Of a stretch of 64,000 nt of DNA, positions 6,829-15,425 are shown in pieces. The stretch is from the NCBI GenBank assembly GCA_963837365.1, contig CAWIMW010000006.1, forward strand, positions 62,001 to 126,000, written 5' to 3'. The position numbers and the translations under genes were made by a program. Within the stretch, counting starts at the first letter, position 1. The number at the start of each line of letters is the position of its first letter. This stretch comes from CAWBXL01 sp963837365. GTDB lineage: Bacteria; Acidobacteriota; Terriglobia; Terriglobales; Acidobacteriaceae. Below the pieces are notes generated by a model. That model made no database searches, was not told the DNA's origin, and saw nothing but the letters and a program-made list of their open reading frames with translations.

Positions 6829-9276
6829 ATGGTTCGCCCAGCCTCTCTGCTTCTTCTATTGTTCGTACTTTTTCCCAATCTGAACGCCACAACCCCCGAA
6901 AACATCACTTTGGTGGCACGCGTTGAAGGCCTGCAAAAACACGACGGCTTTCTCCCCTGGTATTGGGATGAAAAGAAGGGCCAGATTCTCCTCGAGCTAT
7001 CGCCCGCATCGCTGAACAGCGAGTTCCTCTACTTCACGGCGCTGGGCAGCGGCATCGGTTCTACAGAAGTCTTTGCCGACCGCAGCTCGTTTGCCGCCAA
7101 CACCCTGTGCCGCTTTCGGCGCGCGGGGGCCCACGTCCTGGTGACCCAGCAGAACACCGACTTCCGCGCCGAAAACGGTAGCCCGGACTTGAAGCAGTCG
7201 GTGGAGTCCAGCTTTCCCACCTCGGTGCTGGCTGCATTGCCGATCGAAGCCCAACAGGATGGCACGCTGCTGGTGGATGCGAACCATCTCTTCATTCGGG
7301 ATGCAGTAGATTTGCTCTCCCAGCTGCGGCGGCCCACGCGGGTTGTCGGCGGAAGCATGGTGCGGGCCGAAGGTTCTGGAGGAAGTTGGCATCTGGATGA
7401 CTCCCGCAGCGTGATTGACCTGGACCACAGCGGTAGTTTCCCCCTGAATACGGAGATTGAGGCGCTGCTCACCTTCACCAGCGACGGAGAAGGCAAGTTC
7501 AATCAGCCCGACGCTCACGCTCTAAGCGTTCGCGAACACCATTCGTTCCTGCCTTTGCCAGAACCTGGATACGAAGTCAGAGAGCAGGACCCGCGCGTAG
7601 GTTTCTTTGGTGTGACGTTCAAGGATTTCTCGCAGCCGTACAACCGGCCGCTCACGCGTTATTTGATCAGCCGCTGGCGTTTGCAGAAGAAAGAGCCCGC
7701 CGCCGCTCTGAGCGAGCCGGTCAAGCCGATTGTGTTCTATTTGGACCGAGCCATTCCCGAGCCGATGCGTTCTGCCGTTAAGCGTGGCACGTTGTGGTGG
7801 AATGCGGCGTTCGAACAGGCAGGTTTCAAAGACGCGATTCGCGTGGAGGACTTGCCCGAGGGCGTGAACCCTCTCGATGTCCGCTATCCGACGATCCAGT
7901 GGACCAACCGCTCGGGCCGCGGCTGGTCGGTGGGACAGACCCATGTAGATCCGCGCACGGGTGAAATTCTGCACGCGGTGGTGCAGCTGGACTCGCATCG
8001 CATGCGCACCATGAACAATTATTGGGAGTCCACAATTCCCTCAGGCAAGGACGCACTCGAGCCGGCGCTGGATGCCTTCGCCGCTTTCGACAATCTTGAT
8101 CCCAAAATCAGCGATGAGCAAGTGATGCTGGACCGCCTGGCGTTGCTCACCTGTCACGAAATCGGCCACACTCTGGGACTTGACCACAACTTTGTTGCCA
8201 GCACATACGGGCGCGGGTCGGTGATGGATTACTTCGCCCCGCGCGTACACATTCGTGCCGACGGCACTGCCGATCTTTCCGACGCTTACATGCAGGGCGT
8301 AGGCAGTTACGACCGCTTCGCCATCGAATGGGGATATAGCGAAAACACACCGGGCAGTTCGCCGCAGCAAAGCGCTGCGCGCCTGGACGCGATCGTAAAG
8401 GGCTCGATTGGCAAGGGCGTGGTGTGGGGAAATTACAATGACCCGCGCTGGAATTCATATGACGACGGCCCTGACCCGGTGACCTGGCTGGCCGAAGTGC
8501 TGCCGGTGCGTGATGCGCTGTTGGCTCATTACGGCCCGCAGATGTTGCGTCCGGGAGAGCCGAACTCGATGCTGGCGTCTCGCTTTCCGCTGGTCTATTT
8601 GTTTCACCGTTACGCGCTTGCGGCCGCCATCAACGTCATCGGCAGCGCCAAGGTCCCGGTGTCCGTTGCCGGAGATGGGCAGGCGCCAGTAATCCCATGG
8701 TCGCCGGAGAGCGAGAAGCGGGCGATCCACCTCGCCTTGCAAGCGCTCGCGCCGGCGAAGCTGGAAGTTCCGGAGAAATTGTGGAAGCAACTGGCGCGGG
8801 TTGAGAATCGCAACCCTGATCCGGAGCAGTTCACATCGTCAGCGGGATATTTATTCAGCCCGCAGGACGGGGCGCGCGCCGTCGCCGATACGGTGGTCGG
8901 GGGATTATTGGACGCGCAGCGCCTGCAACGGATGCTGGTGCTCTCGCATGAAGACCCGCAGCAGCCGTCTCCGGCGTTTGTGATTTCCGAATTGGTCAAG
9001 ACGGGATTTGGCCCGAGCGGCGGAGACTTGGCTGGCGTGGTGCAAACAGAAATCGCCGAGCGGCTGATGGGGTTGGCGGCGAACTCTGAAACGACTCCGG
9101 AAGTGCAGGCAGCGGCGCTGGAGGGAGTGCGCGAAGTGCAGGGAGCAATTAAGGCCGGCGCGAAGAACTCCGCGCTACAGCGGCTTGATCGTGAGATTTT
9201 GCTGTTCTTGCAGAACCCCGCGCAAAACACGCCAAAGATAAAGCCAGCAGGCGCCCCGCCGGGGCCGCCAGTGTAG
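6829..9276 (+). CDS. Secreted zinc metalloprotease with metzincin signature (DUF5117/DUF4953-like)
   Basis: An 815-residue exported protein (signal peptide in residues 1-20: MVRPASLLLLLFVLFPNLNA). The zinc site is HEIGHTLGLDH at residues 443-453 (HExxHxxGxxH). A Met-turn (GRGSVMDYFAP) follows about 20 residues later, which makes it a metzincin rather than a gluzincin. Large N-terminal and C-terminal regions match the general layout of DUF5117/DUF4953 proteins of Acidobacteriota and Bacteroidota. Probably a periplasmic or secreted protease; the substrate is unknown. It lies inside the split cysteine locus without an evident link. Confidence 0.85.
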   Translation: MVRPASLLLLLFVLFPNLNATTPENITLVARVEGLQKHDGFLPWYWDEKKGQILLELSPASLNSEFLYFTALGSGIGSTEVFADRSSFAANTLCRFRRAGAHVLVTQQNTDFRAENGSPDLKQSVESSFPTSVLAALPIEAQQDGTLLVDANHLFIRDAVDLLSQLRRPTRVVGGSMVRAEGSGGSWHLDDSRSVIDLDHSGSFPLNTEIEALLTFTSDGEGKFNQPDAHALSVREHHSFLPLPEPGYEVREQDPRVGFFGVTFKDFSQPYNRPLTRYLISRWRLQKKEPAAALSEPVKPIVFYLDRAIPEPMRSAVKRGTLWWNAAFEQAGFKDAIRVEDLPEGVNPLDVRYPTIQWTNRSGRGWSVGQTHVDPRTGEILHAVVQLDSHRMRTMNNYWESTIPSGKDALEPALDAFAAFDNLDPKISDEQVMLDRLALLTCHEIGHTLGLDHNFVASTYGRGSVMDYFAPRVHIRADGTADLSDAYMQGVGSYDRFAIEWGYSENTPGSSPQQSAARLDAIVKGSIGKGVVWGNYNDPRWNSYDDGPDPVTWLAEVLPVRDALLAHYGPQMLRPGEPNSMLASRFPLVYLFHRYALAAAINVIGSAKVPVSVAGDGQAPVIPWSPESEKRAIHLALQALAPAKLEVPEKLWKQLARVENRNPDPEQFTSSAGYLFSPQDGARAVADTVVGGLLDAQRLQRMLVLSHEDPQQPSPAFVISELVKTGFGPSGGDLAGVVQTEIAERLMGLAANSETTPEVQAAALEGVREVQGAIKAGAKNSALQRLDREILLFLQNPAQNTPKIKPAGAPPGPPV

Positions 9277-9286
9277 CAATGTGATC

Positions 9287-9374
9287 CAGCCGCGAAGCGG
9301 CGAAAGATTGCAGCTCAGGGGCGCAAGCCCTGGGTGGCGGTCAATTTGACCAAGCCCCGAAGGGGCGAAAGAAA
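9287..9374 (+). repeat. Left copy of inverted repeat flanking mrr
   Basis: A palindrome-rich segment (cagccgcgaagcggcgaaag, then gggcgcaagccctgggt, then gccccgaaggggcgaaagaa). It is repeated in inverted orientation at 10354-10439 on the far side of the restriction gene. Each copy contains three small hairpins. Confidence 0.7.
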
Positions 9375-9380
9375 TCGGAC

Positions 9381-10289
9381 TCAATCTTCCGCAAAGAAAT
9401 CAGAATCGATTTTCTTGACTTCGTATGTAGCGATTGTGGAAACGCCAACCCCGTGTTCGATGAGTAGATCAGCGAGCGTAGGACCATCGATCAAAATTAC
9501 CTTGTCCTGAATTTCTCGGACATAATCGTTGGCGGGTTTAGAGAAGCCGCTTGTCGTAATAAAAACACCCTTGCGTGCTTTCTTCCCGTGCAGCGCTCCG
9601 ACGAATGCTTGGATTTCTTTACTTCCGACTTGGCTATCGTCCCAACGTTTCGCTTGTAAATAAACAGCATCCAATCCAAGTTTGTCCTCTTTGATGACGC
9701 CGTCGATGCCACCATCGCCAGGTTTTCCGATGGCCTGCCCAAAATCTCGCCTTGATCCTCCGTAGCCCATCTTAAGTAAGAGCTCAACCACGAGGCGTTC
9801 AAAAAATGCTGGTGAACATGCTTTAATTCGAGTCAGTAGTTCTACCGACAATTCCTTTCGAATAGCTTGATAACCTGCCTCGATGTTTTCTTGCGGATCA
9901 AGACGCTCACTTGCCGAGATAGGCTCGGGTTCCGAAGGCTCACCCTTGGCGCTCTGAAATTCGAGGAACTCAGGAAATTGGCGGAGCACCTTATTGTCCA
10001 CACGCGTTGGGTTTTCCTTCAAAATTTGCAGGCCACGATCCGTTATCTGCATCACACCGCGCTTTGGCGATGTAATCAATCCTGCTTTCTTTAGATAGGT
10101 CCTCGCCCAACCAACCCGATTATTGAAGATGCCTTGGTTGCCACTAGGAAGTAGCTCGCGTCTTTCTGAATCTGTCAGCCTAAAATCGGCTGCGAGGGCG
10201 TCGATCAAACTCTGGAGAAGATGTTCCTGCCGATCAGACGTGTGCTTAAGCAGCGGCAGCATAATGGTTTGGTAATCAGGAATGCTCAT
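9381..10289 (-). CDS. mrr: Mrr-family type IV restriction endonuclease
   Basis: A 302-residue protein with an N-terminal Mrr_N winged-helix domain (residues about 1-90, MLPLLKHTSDRQEHLLQSL). A C-terminal PD-(D/E)xK Mrr catalytic domain (about 160-285) contains GKPGDGGIDGVI and YLQAKRWDD (the family Q-x-K motif), then GKKARKGVFITTSGFS. Type IV enzymes of this family cut modified DNA. No methylase or specificity gene is adjacent. The gene lies between two inverted copies of an 85-90 base repeat and interrupts the cysteine-synthesis locus, which suggests acquisition as a defence cassette. Confidence 0.88.
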   Translation of the reverse strand: MSIPDYQTIMLPLLKHTSDRQEHLLQSLIDALAADFRLTDSERRELLPSGNQGIFNNRVGWARTYLKKAGLITSPKRGVMQITDRGLQILKENPTRVDNKVLRQFPEFLEFQSAKGEPSEPEPISASERLDPQENIEAGYQAIRKELSVELLTRIKACSPAFFERLVVELLLKMGYGGSRRDFGQAIGKPGDGGIDGVIKEDKLGLDAVYLQAKRWDDSQVGSKEIQAFVGALHGKKARKGVFITTSGFSKPANDYVREIQDKVILIDGPTLADLLIEHGVGVSTIATYEVKKIDSDFFAED

Positions 10290-10353
10290 AGCGGAAGAAT
10301 TCTATCCTTACCGTTTCTGCTGGGGAATCTGAATTTATAAGCATAGAGAGCTT

Positions 10354-10439
10354 TTCTTTCGTCCCTCCGGGGCTTAATCATTCCCAATCCTACCCAGGGC
10401 TTGCGCCCTGGGCTGCAATCTTTCGCCGCTCCGCGGCTG
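10354..10439 (-). repeat. Right copy of inverted repeat flanking mrr
   Basis: Read on the reverse strand this matches the 9287-9374 segment in order: ccgcggagcggcgaaagatt, then gggcgcaagccctgggt, then gccccggagggacgaaagaa. The middle spacer differs between the copies. No short direct duplication typical of an insertion sequence was seen outside the pair. Confidence 0.7.
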
Positions 10440-10498
10440 ACGGGGTAAGCCCCATATCCACGTGGCTTTTGCACGGCCCTATCTGCGGCGCCGCCAGC

Positions 10499-10522
10499 AG
10501 CGCGGACAGGAGTGTCCGCGCT
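10499..10522. repeat. Perfect 10-bp-arm hairpin, 'gcggacaNNNNtgtccgc' family
   Basis: AGCGCGGACA and TGTCCGCGCT flank a GGAG loop. The same motif with a different loop occurs twice at 25539-25613. It lies upstream of the cysO-like gene and is followed by ctacac, as are the other copies, so it belongs to a dispersed family. Confidence 0.6.
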
Positions 10523-10581
10523 ACACCCACATCCCCCTGAATCCCCCACCCCTTCTGTGGCATCATGTATAGAGCTAGATT

Positions 10582-10857
10582 ATGCCCAAAATCCACATCC
10601 CAACGCCCCTGCGCCAATACGCTGGCAAGCAGGCTGCTGTGGACGTGAAGGCTGGAACTGTGGCTGACGCCCTTTCCGACCTCGTCTCCAAGCACCCTGA
10701 CTTGCGCCGCCATCTGTATAGCGATGACGGTAAACTCCGGGCTTTCGTCAATGTTTATGTGAATGACGAAGATGTCCGCTACCTCCAGAAGGACGCCACT
10801 TCTGTGAGCGACAGTGATAGTATTTCTATCGTGCCTTCCATCGCCGGAGGCCGGTAA
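10582..10857 (+). CDS. CysO/MoaD/ThiS-like sulfur carrier protein ending Gly-Gly-Arg
   Basis: A 91-residue ubiquitin-fold carrier (MPKIHIPTPLRQYAGKQAAV start, KLRAFVNVYVNDEDVRYL centre, SISIVPSIAGGR end). CysO, MoaD and ThiS normally end exactly at Gly-Gly, where the E1 enzyme adenylates the C-terminus and sulfur is loaded. Here Arg 91 follows Gly 89-Gly 90 and then a TAA stop. Carriers with extra residues (QbsE, HcyS) are known to be trimmed by JAMM proteases, and a JAMM gene lies at 5617. Proximity to a MoeZ-like E1 (11016) and cysM supports cysteine synthesis over molybdopterin or thiamin synthesis. Confidence 0.88.
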   Translation: MPKIHIPTPLRQYAGKQAAVDVKAGTVADALSDLVSKHPDLRRHLYSDDGKLRAFVNVYVNDEDVRYLQKDATSVSDSDSISIVPSIAGGR

Positions 10858-10868
10858 ATGAAAAACGA

Positions 10869-11005
10869 TTGCAGATTTCAGATTTTTGATTGCAGAATGA
10901 AAAACCTTGGCAAATTCCGCGCGGTACGCTGTTGTTGTAGCCCTTCCTGTCGGTAGTCCGTTTGTTGTCAATCAGCAATCTAAAATCAAAAAATCTGAAA
11001 TTTCC
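10869..11005. repeat. Inverted repeat between cysO-like and moeZ-like genes
   Basis: The left arm (atttcagatttttgatt) is complementary to the right arm (aatcaaaaaatctgaaat, with a one-base bulge); the spacer is about 90 bases. The word set (aatctgaaat, aatcaaaa) looks like one more dispersed intergenic family. It could reduce transcription into the E1 gene. Confidence 0.5.
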
Positions 11006-11015
11006 TGAGGCCCTT

Positions 11016-12188
11016 ATGCCCACATTAACCGAAGTCAAACCCGAAACCGTCACCCTGAGCAATGAGGAAATCCTGCGCTATTCGCGCCACCTGATCATGC
11101 CCGAGGTTGGCATGGCCGGGCAGTTGAAGATCAAAGCGGCGAAGGTGTTGTGCGTAGGGACGGGAGGATTGGGTTCGCCGCTGACCATGTATCTGGCGGC
11201 GGCGGGCGTTGGGACGCTTGGTATTGTGGACTTCGACGTGGTGGACTACACCAACCTCCAGCGGCAGATCGTGCACTCGACCGCCGACGTGGGCCGCAAG
11301 AAGTTGGACTCGGCGGCGGATAAGCTGAAGGCGATCAATCCGTTCGTCAACATCGTGAAGCACGATACCCTGCTGAACAGCTCGAACGCGTTGGAGATTT
11401 TCAAGGATTACGACATCATCGCCGACGGCACCGATAACTTCCCCACGCGTTATTTAGTAAATGACGCCTGCGTTCTCACGGGGAAGCCGAACGTCTACGC
11501 CTCGATCTTTCGCTTCGAAGGCCAGGCCAGCGTGTTCGCGACCAAAGACGGCCCGTGCTACCGCTGCTTGTACCCCGAGCCGCCACCGCCGGGACTGGTT
11601 CCTTCCTGCGCCGAAGGCGGCGTGCTGGGAATTCTGCCCGGATTGCTGGGCGTGATCCAGGCGACGGAGACCATCAAGCTAATCTTGAAATCCGGCGATC
11701 CGCTGATCGGGCGTCTCTTACTCGTCGACGCCCTTGCCATGAAGTTCCGCGAACTCAAACTACGCAAGAATCCGGAGTGCCCGGCTTGCGGCACGCATCC
11801 CACGATCAAGGAACTCATCGACTACAATGAGTTCTGCGGTATACGCGGCGAGGAGGTCACGGTGGAACCCACATCCGGTGATATTCAGGTGGAAGAACTC
11901 AAGAAGCGGCTGGATCGAGGAGATGATTTGTTCATCCTCGACGTGCGCGAACCACACGAATATCAGATTTGCAACATCAACGGCCACCTGATCCCGCTCG
12001 GCGATCTGCCGAAACGGGTCAGCGAACTTGATTCCAGCAAGGAAATTATCGCCCACTGCCGCTCGGGAGTCCGTAGCGCCAAAGCGGTGGATTTCTTAAA
12101 GCAAGCTGGATTTAAGAAGGTCCATAACCTCGCCGGCGGGATTCTGGCCTGGGCGGACCGGGTTGATCCTAAAATGCCGAAGTACTGA
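11016..12188 (+). CDS. moeZ: MoeZ/MoeBR-like E1 adenylyltransferase with C-terminal rhodanese domain
   Basis: A 390-residue two-domain protein. The ThiF/MoeB domain has the ATP loop GTGGLGSP at 48-55, the arginine finger segment LQRQIVHSTADVGRKK, the active-site Cys in PSCAEGGVLG, and a zinc site from PCYRC and PECPACG. The rhodanese domain carries its persulfide Cys in IAHCRSGVRS (about residue 348). The enzyme adenylates a carrier C-terminus and transfers sulfur to give a thiocarboxylate. The ATG at 11016 fits homologous starts; the open frame extends further only through the upstream repeat. It is the natural partner of the carrier at 10582. Confidence 0.9.
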   Translation: MPTLTEVKPETVTLSNEEILRYSRHLIMPEVGMAGQLKIKAAKVLCVGTGGLGSPLTMYLAAAGVGTLGIVDFDVVDYTNLQRQIVHSTADVGRKKLDSAADKLKAINPFVNIVKHDTLLNSSNALEIFKDYDIIADGTDNFPTRYLVNDACVLTGKPNVYASIFRFEGQASVFATKDGPCYRCLYPEPPPPGLVPSCAEGGVLGILPGLLGVIQATETIKLILKSGDPLIGRLLLVDALAMKFRELKLRKNPECPACGTHPTIKELIDYNEFCGIRGEEVTVEPTSGDIQVEELKKRLDRGDDLFILDVREPHEYQICNINGHLIPLGDLPKRVSELDSSKEIIAHCRSGVRSAKAVDFLKQAGFKKVHNLAGGILAWADRVDPKMPKY

Positions 12189-12218
12189 AGACTGGGCCAA
12201 TCCGAAGAATTCAAAAAA

Positions 12219-12244
12219 GCCCCGGTCGCACTTGCTACCGGGGC
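12219..12244 (+). terminator. Hairpin after moeZ-like gene
   Basis: GCCCCGGT and ACCGGGGC form perfect arms around a ten-base loop, 30 bases after the stop codon. The tail is only moderately T-rich (aaccttcctt), so it is a weak intrinsic terminator. Confidence 0.5.
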
Positions 12245-12321
12245 AACCTTCCTTAATGACCCTGAGTTCCAAGGTTATTGGGGCTATTCTCAACGTCTTC
12301 CAGCCTCTACGGAAGGAATCC

Positions 12322-12798
12322 ATGAAAATCTCTTTGGCAGTCTGCACCATTCTGGCGGCAGCCCTTTCCAGCACTGCCGCTGAAAAACCGCGTGTTTTCA
12401 TTACCGATAGCAAGTCCTGGGAGATGTCTGGCGGAGTGGGCGGTACGCAAGATGCCTTTGGCGGCGCTGCCAAGGGTGGTGCGCGTCCCCAGACCGCTGA
12501 AATTATCAAGACCTTTAACGAACGCTGCCCAAGCGTGATCGTCAACAACAAGCAGGAGAAGGCGGATTACGTCATTCTGCTGGACCACGAAGGCGGCAAG
12601 GATGTGACTTCGCGTGATAACAAGGTTGTCGTTTTCAACAAGGATGGTGACGCGATCATAAGCCGCTCGACACGGATCCTGGGCAACGCGGTGAAGGATG
12701 CTTGCACGGTTATAAGCGCGGACTGGGCAAAACAGGTCATCAAGGCAAACCGCGAACCAGCAAAAAGCGATGCCGATGTAGCCAGCAAGACCCAGTAA
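12322..12798 (+). CDS. Small secreted hypothetical protein
   Basis: The ATG at 12322, with ggaagg upstream, gives 158 residues with a clear signal peptide (MKISLAVCTILAAALSSTAA). The mature part has two Cys (ERCPSV, KDACTV) that could form a disulfide, and a Gly-rich loop (MSGGVGGTQDAFGGAAKGG). I do not recognise a characterised family. The segment KADYVILLDHEGGK followed by VVFNKDGDAI suggests a compact beta-rich domain. It is flanked by hairpins on both sides and so is probably monocistronic. Confidence 0.7.
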   Translation: MKISLAVCTILAAALSSTAAEKPRVFITDSKSWEMSGGVGGTQDAFGGAAKGGARPQTAEIIKTFNERCPSVIVNNKQEKADYVILLDHEGGKDVTSRDNKVVVFNKDGDAIISRSTRILGNAVKDACTVISADWAKQVIKANREPAKSDADVASKTQ

Positions 12799-12841
12799 CT
12801 TTATTGCAGACCGCAATAAAGACGGGCCTCTAGCATGCCCG

Positions 12842-12880
12842 CCCCGGCTACCCTGTGAGGTGCCGGGGCTTGCTTTTCCC
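12842..12880 (+). terminator. Intrinsic terminator
   Basis: CCCCGGC and GCCGGGG pair around a spacer of about 13 bases and are followed by cttgctttt. It lies about 45 bases after the secreted protein's stop and before the M1 peptidase. Confidence 0.65.
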
Positions 12881-12932
12881 CACCAGCCGTACATAATTAA
12901 CGGTACCCCTCTTTTTGTTCTGAAGGAGACTC

Positions 12933-15362
12933 ATGCGTTCCATTCTCTGTACTGCTGTTGTCCTGTGTGTATCTACTTTTGCCATCGCCCAGGCTCCCAG
13001 CCAACCTGCGGCCAACTCGGATGCCACTTACCAGCAGCTTCGCAATATCGGCCTGGGCACTGAGGCGGTCACCGTCAACAACTTTGATTTGAAGCGCGAT
13101 GCCGCCACGTTTCATCTGCGGTCGGGTAAAGTATGTTTCCTTTCAGCAGTACAAGGCAAAGTCACCGGAGCAGTATTTGAAGGGGAGGGCAGCATGAGCC
13201 TGACTCCGCCGCTGGCGGTCGAGACCTCGATGCTCAAACTGCTCACCAAGGAGGACACGTTCAATGAGACGTTCAATCGGCTGGTGCTGCGGTTTACGGA
13301 TGCGACCTATGATGAATTAAAGAAGGCCAACACCAGTGCGCCAGCCGGCTGTGATGCGGGAGCATTGCAAGACAATCAGAATGCCTTGCGCCACAAGATT
13401 GACTACAACCTTACCGGCCGCATTCTTGAGGATGTGCTTGGCACCGAACCCGGTGGCCTTTTTGTAGCTTTCATCCATGGCAAGCGATATGAGGACAAGA
13501 TGATTTATTTCATTGACCCTCATGGCGCGCCTAACGTCGAGCCCGAAGAAGTCGAACTCACCACCTATAACGAGAATAAGTTCGGAATATGGGCTGCGTT
13601 CCATTTTTCCGACGAATATGCAAAAGGGACCGCTTCTGGAGCGGAAAAAAATGCCTCCGTGCATATCGCACGCCAGCAATTGGATACAACCATCGAAAAG
13701 AACGCCAATCTGATTGGCAAAGCGACTACTACGTTCGTAGCTCAAGCCAACGGTGTGCGTGTGGTTCCCTTCAATCTATTTGGCACTTTGAGAGTGCAGA
13801 GTGTGACGGGAAATGGCAGCCCCTTGTCGTTCATACAGGAAGACAAGAAAGACGACCCGCAGTTTTTCGTAATCCTGCCCGGGCCGTTGTCGAAAGGCGC
13901 GGAATACACGATCACCACCAACTACGCTGGGAAAGAAGCCGTCAGCAACGAAGGCGGAGGAAACTATTTTCCCAACCCAGGTGCGCGCGACAGCTGGTAT
14001 CCCAACAGCTTCAGCCCGTTGGGCGAGTATTCGACCTATGACATGGAATTCCGTATTCCCAAGGGAATGAAGGTCGCTGCGGCCGGCACACTGGTCAGCG
14101 AGGACAACACCGGCGGTCAGAACGTCACCGAATGGAAAAGCGAGGGACCGCAAACCGTGGCTGGTTTTAATTTTGGCCGCTTCAAGATGCAGGAAGCGAA
14201 ACTGACCAATCCGGAATACCTGGTCCAATCGTATGCCAACGAAGAACCCCCGGATGTCATTAGGAATTTGTTGCATGCAGTCAACAATGACCTTCCGGAC
14301 CAGGACATGTCCGCGCCTACAGTGGCGCTGGGAAACATGAGCACCGTACCGCTTATCAAGAAATCTTTGGCGGAAGGAGAACTGGCGATCCAGCTCTACA
14401 CCAACTATTTTGGCCCGGTATCATTCAACCGCCTGGCGATGACGCAGCAAACCTCGTGCAGTTTTGGGCAATCGTGGCCATCGTTGGTTTGGCTCCCCAT
14501 GTGTTCTTTCTACGACACCACGATCCGCCATCAGCTTGGCTTAGACGATGATCGCGGTTACTGGAAGGGCGTGGCGCCGCACGAAGTGGCCCACCAATGG
14601 TGGGGGCACGAAGTTGGTTTCAATTCCTATCGCGACCAATGGATGAGCGAAGGCTTTGCCGAGATGTCATCCGGCCTGTTTCAACAAATGGTGGAGAAAA
14701 ACCCGAAGAAATTTATTCAGTTCTGGAACGACCAGCGCGAGCTGATGCTGGAAAAAAATCGTGAAGGATTTCGCGCGATTGATGTCGGGCCGGTCACGCT
14801 GGGATATCGCCTGAATAGCACACGGACCGGAGACATCACCCGCCGGCTGATCTATCCCAAAGGGGGCTACATCCTTCACATGGTCCGCATGATGATGTGG
14901 AACGCCAAGACCGGAGACCAGGACTTCAAAGAAGCCATGCACGATTTTGTCCACACCTACAGCGGCAAAGCGGCCACTACGGAGGATTTCAAGGCCATTC
15001 TAGAGAAGCACATGACGCCAGAAATGGTCGCCCTGGCGGGCGGAAAGAACAGTATGGACTGGTTCTTCAATGAATACGTCTACGGGACGGCACTCCCCGC
15101 GTACAAGCTGGACTATACATTCGACAATGGCGCGGACGGGAAAACCGTATTCAACTTCAAGCTGACTCAATCCGGAGTAGATGACAACTTCCGCATGGCG
15201 GTGCCAATCTATTTTGAATTGGACGATGGCCGCACGTTTATGCTCGGGCGTGTCCGGTTGACAGGAAATACTACGGTATCGCAGCAGGTGCCGATCGGCG
15301 CTATCAAGCCGAAACTTGCCGTCGTCAACTATTTTGATGACGTGCTGGCATCGCCGAACTAA
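12933..15362 (+). CDS. Secreted M1-family (gluzincin) metallopeptidase
   Basis: An 809-residue protein with a signal peptide (residues 1-20, MRSILCTAVVLCVSTFAIAQ) and the gluzincin zinc site HEVAHQWWGH near residue 549. The third ligand Glu is in SEGFAEMSS, 18 residues on, the exact M1 spacing. The long N-terminal half is beta-rich. The usual GAMEN exopeptidase motif was not found, so aminopeptidase action is uncertain. ggag precedes the ATG. A strong 11-bp hairpin follows the stop. Likely a periplasmic peptidase in protein or peptide turnover. Confidence 0.87.
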   Translation: MRSILCTAVVLCVSTFAIAQAPSQPAANSDATYQQLRNIGLGTEAVTVNNFDLKRDAATFHLRSGKVCFLSAVQGKVTGAVFEGEGSMSLTPPLAVETSMLKLLTKEDTFNETFNRLVLRFTDATYDELKKANTSAPAGCDAGALQDNQNALRHKIDYNLTGRILEDVLGTEPGGLFVAFIHGKRYEDKMIYFIDPHGAPNVEPEEVELTTYNENKFGIWAAFHFSDEYAKGTASGAEKNASVHIARQQLDTTIEKNANLIGKATTTFVAQANGVRVVPFNLFGTLRVQSVTGNGSPLSFIQEDKKDDPQFFVILPGPLSKGAEYTITTNYAGKEAVSNEGGGNYFPNPGARDSWYPNSFSPLGEYSTYDMEFRIPKGMKVAAAGTLVSEDNTGGQNVTEWKSEGPQTVAGFNFGRFKMQEAKLTNPEYLVQSYANEEPPDVIRNLLHAVNNDLPDQDMSAPTVALGNMSTVPLIKKSLAEGELAIQLYTNYFGPVSFNRLAMTQQTSCSFGQSWPSLVWLPMCSFYDTTIRHQLGLDDDRGYWKGVAPHEVAHQWWGHEVGFNSYRDQWMSEGFAEMSSGLFQQMVEKNPKKFIQFWNDQRELMLEKNREGFRAIDVGPVTLGYRLNSTRTGDITRRLIYPKGGYILHMVRMMMWNAKTGDQDFKEAMHDFVHTYSGKAATTEDFKAILEKHMTPEMVALAGGKNSMDWFFNEYVYGTALPAYKLDYTFDNGADGKTVFNFKLTQSGVDDNFRMAVPIYFELDDGRTFMLGRVRLTGNTTVSQQVPIGAIKPKLAVVNYFDDVLASPN

Positions 15363-15371
15363 TCGATGATG

Positions 15372-15400
15372 GTGGGAACGGAGAAAACTTCCGTTCCCAC
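15372..15400. terminator. Bidirectional terminator between convergent genes
   Basis: GTGGGAACGGA and TCCGTTCCCAC form a perfect 11-bp stem with a seven-base loop, followed by TTT. It lies between the M1 peptidase stop and the stop of the convergent secreted protein, so it can serve both strands. Confidence 0.75.
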
Positions 15401-15425
15401 TTTGATTCCCGGCTGAATTGATTCG

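Noticed and set aside
12219..12244. Thiamin or molybdenum-cofactor riboswitch near the MoeZ-like gene
   Set aside because: Only a simple hairpin with no aptamer consensus is visible.
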